In this document: positions 61,717 to 64,000 of the stretch, piece after piece
How the letters are laid out: each line of letters starts with the position of its first letter
How positions within the stretch are numbered: the stretch's first letter is position 1
Origin: JAJXXT01 sp963764465
Lineage (GTDB): Bacteria; Pseudomonadota; Alphaproteobacteria; Acetobacterales; Acetobacteraceae
Direction of reading: 5' to 3'
Assembly (NCBI GenBank): GCA_963764465.1
Contig: CAVXSO010000006.1
Location: 496,001 to 560,000, forward strand
Length of the DNA: 64,000 bases
Position numbers and translations under genes: made by a program
Notes under the pieces: generated by a model
The model's database searches: none
Told to the model about the DNA's origin: nothing
What the model saw: only the letters and a program-made list of their open reading frames with translations

Positions 61717-62532
61717 TTACACTTGCGGCATCGCCTGCGACAACCGCCCGCCCATGCGCACCGGCTCGCACCGCCGCGCGAGCCCGGTCGCGTCGTCGGT
61801 CTCGACGAACAGCCCGCATACCGTCGCCTCGCCCTCCGCCGGATGCAGCTTCTCCCCCGGCACCTTCTTCAGGAACCGCGCCGCCGCGATCGTCTTGTCC
61901 ATCCCGATCACCGAGTCGTAGTCGCCGCACATCCCGGCATCGGACTGGAACGCCGTGCCGCCCACCAGGATCGTGTGGTCCGCCGACGGGCAATGCGTGT
62001 GCGTGCCGACAACCAGGCTCACCTGCCCGTCGAACAAATGGGCAAAGCCCCATTTCTCGCTGGTCGCCTCGGCGTGGAAATCCACCACGATCGCCTGCAC
62101 CGTCACCCCCAGCCGGTGGCGCGAAAGCTCGCCCGCCATCGCCCGGAACGGGCAGTCCAGCGGGTCCATGAACAGCCGCCCCATCGCGTTCGCGACCAGC
62201 GCCCTGCGCCCGTCCGCGAGCTCCACCATCGCCGTCCCCGCCCCCGGCGTCCCCGGCGGAAAGTTCAGCGGCCGGATCAAGCGGCCGTTCGACGCGATGT
62301 AGCCGACGATCTCCTTGCGGTCCCACGCATGGTTGCCCAGCGTGATCACGTCGGCGCCGGCCGCGAACAGCGCGTCCGCCATCTCGGGCGCGCACCCGAA
62401 CCCGTGCGAGGCGTTTTCCGCGTTGATGATCGCGAGGTCGACCTTGAGCTGCCCGCGAAGCTTCGCCAGCGCCGCCGCGGCGGCCTCACGGCCGGTCCGC
62501 CCGACCGTGTCGCCGAGAAACAGGATGCGCAT
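61717..62532 (-). CDS. YmdB-like metallophosphoesterase (TIGR00282)
   Basis: A 271-residue two-metal phosphoesterase. The start is RILFLGDTVGRTGRE; other metal motifs are IINAENASHGFG, TLGNHAWDRKEI, VVDFHAEATSEKWG and GTHTHCPSADH. In Bacillus YmdB is a 2',3'-cyclic-nucleotide phosphodiesterase that affects development. In proteobacteria its role is poorly known. Its start overlaps the 3' end of the 5-formyl-THF cyclo-ligase gene by 47 bases. Confidence 0.92.
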   Translation of the reverse strand: MRILFLGDTVGRTGREAAAAALAKLRGQLKVDLAIINAENASHGFGCAPEMADALFAAGADVITLGNHAWDRKEIVGYIASNGRLIRPLNFPPGTPGAGTAMVELADGRRALVANAMGRLFMDPLDCPFRAMAGELSRHRLGVTVQAIVVDFHAEATSEKWGFAHLFDGQVSLVVGTHTHCPSADHTILVGGTAFQSDAGMCGDYDSVIGMDKTIAAARFLKKVPGEKLHPAEGEATVCGLFVETDDATGLARRCEPVRMGGRLSQAMPQV

Positions 62533-63109
62533 TCAGAACTCCGGGAATGATGATGCCGCGCTCGGTGGCGATCGCGGACAGCCGCGCGTCGTAATCGCCG
62601 GCCGGCACTTCGTCCAGTTCCTGCGACGCGAACGCGCACCCGACCGCGACGGCACCCGCCAACCCCGCCAGCGTCCGGTCGTAATACCCGCCGCCGTAGC
62701 CCAGCCTTCGTCCCTGCCGGTCGAACGCGAGCAACGGCACGTAAAGCACGCCGGGCACACCAATTGCCCCCTCCGGCCGCAGCGTGCCGAAGCGCTCGCG
62801 CACCATCACGGCGCCAGGATGCCAATGCCTGAAAATCAGCGGGTTGCCACGCTTCGGTGTCTCGGGCAGCAGCACCGCGTGCCCACGCGCGAACAGCGCC
62901 TCCAGCAGCGGCCGGATATCGATCTCCCCCGGCAGCGGCCAGAACCCGGAAACCGCCGCGCCCGGAGGCGGCGGCAACTCACGCAGCACATGCCGCGCCA
63001 GCACCGCGCCCAGCGCCGGGTCCTGCCCCGCGCGCCGCGCCATCGCCACCTCGCGCGCGCGGCGCTTCGCCGCGAGAAGTTCCGGAGGAGAAATGTGCGG
63101 AGCCGCCAT
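62486..63109 (-). CDS. 5-formyltetrahydrofolate cyclo-ligase
   Basis: A 207-residue enzyme that converts 5-formyl-THF to 5,10-methenyl-THF with ATP. Motifs include GFWPLPGEIDIRPLLEAL, VPLLAFDRQGRRLGYGGGYY with DRTLA next, and the end TERGIIIP. About 16 residues after GIIIP are extra and lie in the overlap with the YmdB-like gene. The zapA-6S RNA-cyclo-ligase order is common. Confidence 0.92.
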   Translation of the reverse strand: MAAPHISPPELLAAKRRAREVAMARRAGQDPALGAVLARHVLRELPPPPGAAVSGFWPLPGEIDIRPLLEALFARGHAVLLPETPKRGNPLIFRHWHPGAVMVRERFGTLRPEGAIGVPGVLYVPLLAFDRQGRRLGYGGGYYDRTLAGLAGAVAVGCAFASQELDEVPAGDYDARLSAIATERGIIIPGVLNAHPVSRRHGRADRP

Positions 63110-63114
63110 GGCCG

Positions 63115-63295
63115 TTGGTTATGCCACCCTCCCAGAGCCTGCTAGTGCAGGTGGGCGCCAGATACCGTGACCACGGCCACGACAGAGCCAGCTCCCGAGA
63201 GGTCGCTATCGGCCCCGGGGATGTTTGAACCTGACGCACCCGGCAGCCCCGCGGGACTCACATAGGGCCGCCGCACCGGCCCGGCAACACGCGGC
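63115..63295 (-). ncRNA. ssrS: Candidate 6S RNA
   Basis: The gap between zapA and the 5-formyl-THF cyclo-ligase gene is the usual site of 6S RNA in proteobacteria, and no coding frame fits it. On the minus strand it can form several GC hairpins, for example CCTGC-ACTA-GCAGG (63151-63138), and it holds an unpaired CAGGTTCAAACATCCC-type stretch (about 63225-63238) that could be part of a bubble. 6S RNA binds the housekeeping RNA polymerase. The identification rests on synteny and outline; the exact ends are uncertain. Confidence 0.5.
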
Positions 63296-63300
63296 CGAAA

Positions 63301-63648
63301 CTATTCGGCCGCCAGGTGTCCCGCGATCGCCTCGGCCTTCTCCGCGAGCTTCGCCAGCCGCCGCCGCAGCGCCGCGTCACCGCCGGGCTTCGCCCCCTCC
63401 GCGCCACCCCGGTCCGGCCGCGCCGAGCGCAACTGCGCCGCCTCAATCTTCAAATCGTGCAGCTCGTCCGCCATCAGCAGCGCCGCCAGCACCAGCAGCC
63501 GCGACTCGCCGGACTGCCCACCCAGCGCCTTGATGCTGTTCACGCGGGATTCGATCTCGCTCGCCATCGCGGTGAGATGCGCCTCCTGCCCGTCCTCGCA
63601 GCCAACGACATAGGCATAGCCGTTGATGCGGATGGTCATCTGCGCCAT
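63301..63648 (-). CDS. zapA: Cell-division protein ZapA
   Basis: A 115-residue FtsZ-ring-associated protein. TIRINGYAYVVGCEDGQEAH at the start and the helical LLVLAALLMADELHDLKIEA are the ZapA pattern, with an Ala/Lys coiled-coil end. It stabilises FtsZ filaments. It starts three bases after the small coiled-coil gene upstream. Confidence 0.9.
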   Translation of the reverse strand: MAQMTIRINGYAYVVGCEDGQEAHLTAMASEIESRVNSIKALGGQSGESRLLVLAALLMADELHDLKIEAAQLRSARPDRGGAEGAKPGGDAALRRRLAKLAEKAEAIAGHLAAE

Positions 63649-63651
63649 CGC

Positions 63652-63870
63652 CTAGTTCCCCAGCGCCTGGCGCACGCGCTCGATCACCGCGTCCAGCCGC
63701 GGCGCCAGCGTCGGGTCCAGCGCGGCGACGGCTTCTTCGCCCGCCGCCCGCGGGCGCGAGGCGAGGGCGGCAATGCGCTCCAGCGCCTGCTCGATCCGAT
63801 CGGCAGCCTCGTCGTCGGGCGCCGTCGTTTCACCGGTTGCGCTCACGGCCGCCTCCCCTTCTGAACCCAC
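63652..63870 (-). CDS. Small acidic coiled-coil protein upstream of zapA
   Basis: A 72-residue protein with an acidic N-terminus (GEAAVSATGETTAPDDEAAD) and a helical remainder (RIEQALERIAALASRPRA, then LAPRLDAVIERVRQALG). Short coiled-coil proteins upstream of zapA (DUF4164-like) are usual in alphaproteobacteria and are thought to act with ZapA at the division site; the family name here is an inference. Confidence 0.65.
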   Translation of the reverse strand: MGSEGEAAVSATGETTAPDDEAADRIEQALERIAALASRPRAAGEEAVAALDPTLAPRLDAVIERVRQALGN

Positions 63871-63908
63871 GCTTGAGTTTCAACCCACAACCGGCTTGAA
63901 CGTCAAGC

Positions 63909-64000
63909 ATGTTTCCGGGTCCGATCAATTTGCCAGATCCGGTCATCCTGGTCGAGGATCGTGGCACGGCCATGGCGGCGGTCGCCCTGGGAAAGCCGGT
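63909..64000 (+). CDS. Possible start of a gene cut by the window end
   Basis: ATG 63909 opens a frame that runs to the end of the window: FPGPINLPDPVILVEDRGTA then MAAVALGKP. The composition is protein-like and the position, divergent from the zapA operon, makes sense. The ribosome site is weak and I do not recognise the family. Confidence 0.35.
   Translation, partial: MFPGPINLPDPVILVEDRGTAMAAVALGKP

Overview
The window is a high-GC bacterial chromosome segment (about 70% GC by eye, strong G/C third-position bias) from an alphaproteobacterium. Alphaproteobacterial signs are the rluD-rpoH pair, hisZ next to purA, the order yebC-ruvCAB-ybgC-tolQRAB-pal-cpoB-tilS-ftsH-folP-glmM, and zapA followed by a probable 6S RNA and 5-formyl-THF cyclo-ligase. 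Acetobacteraceae (Rhodospirillales) is the most likely family, but this is an inference from gene style. No phage, transposon, integrase or CRISPR array was seen.

Layout. 1-1839: end of a branched-chain amino-acid ABC operon (livM end, livG, livF). 1860-3950: small secreted proteins and lipoproteins on the minus strand (an LTXXQ/Spy-like protein, an entericidin, a glycine-zipper lipoprotein). 4273-7723: an oligopeptide-type ABC importer (binding protein and two permeases) without an ATPase gene. 7737-12410: nucleotide-sugar epimerase, patatin phospholipase, MFS exporter, and a DUF883/ElaB-like pair. 12735-17045: parE and a solitary molybdopterin oxidoreductase, convergent. 17117-20833: a four-gene TetR/HlyD/ABC-ATPase/ABC-2 permease operon with a palindromic operator. 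20988-25978: mixed accessory genes ending in a GT8 glycosyltransferase of lower GC. 26531-26606: tRNA-Glu(CUC).

26928-30049: small membrane protein, rluD and rpoH. 30073-32690: an unusual pair made of a tail-anchored kinase-like protein that has lost its catalytic aspartates and a membrane protein with a His-rich repeat tail. 32817-35042: LysE exporter and a large metallo-beta-lactamase-fold protein. 35117-37569: purA and hisZ. 37695-41235: S10 peptidase, ohr and a mannitol-dehydrogenase-family gene. 41296-44124: serC-serA with a candidate structured leader. 44326-45330: DUF1810 and a cupin-type protein.

45400-63870 is a long minus-strand housekeeping block. It covers folate and thiamine synthesis (folP, thiD, the cyclo-ligase), wall-precursor synthesis (glmM), protein quality control (ftsH), tRNA decoding (tilS), the Tol-Pal envelope system, Holliday-junction processing (ruvCAB) and division (zapA).

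Most striking at sequence level are short tandem repeats (13-21 nt units) at gene boundaries. At least eleven loci occur here, usually at a stop codon, just upstream of a start, or inside a protein terminus. In one, a single extra base puts the start of a membrane-protein gene out of frame. Together with the degenerate kinase-like operon this is the best candidate for something undescribed.
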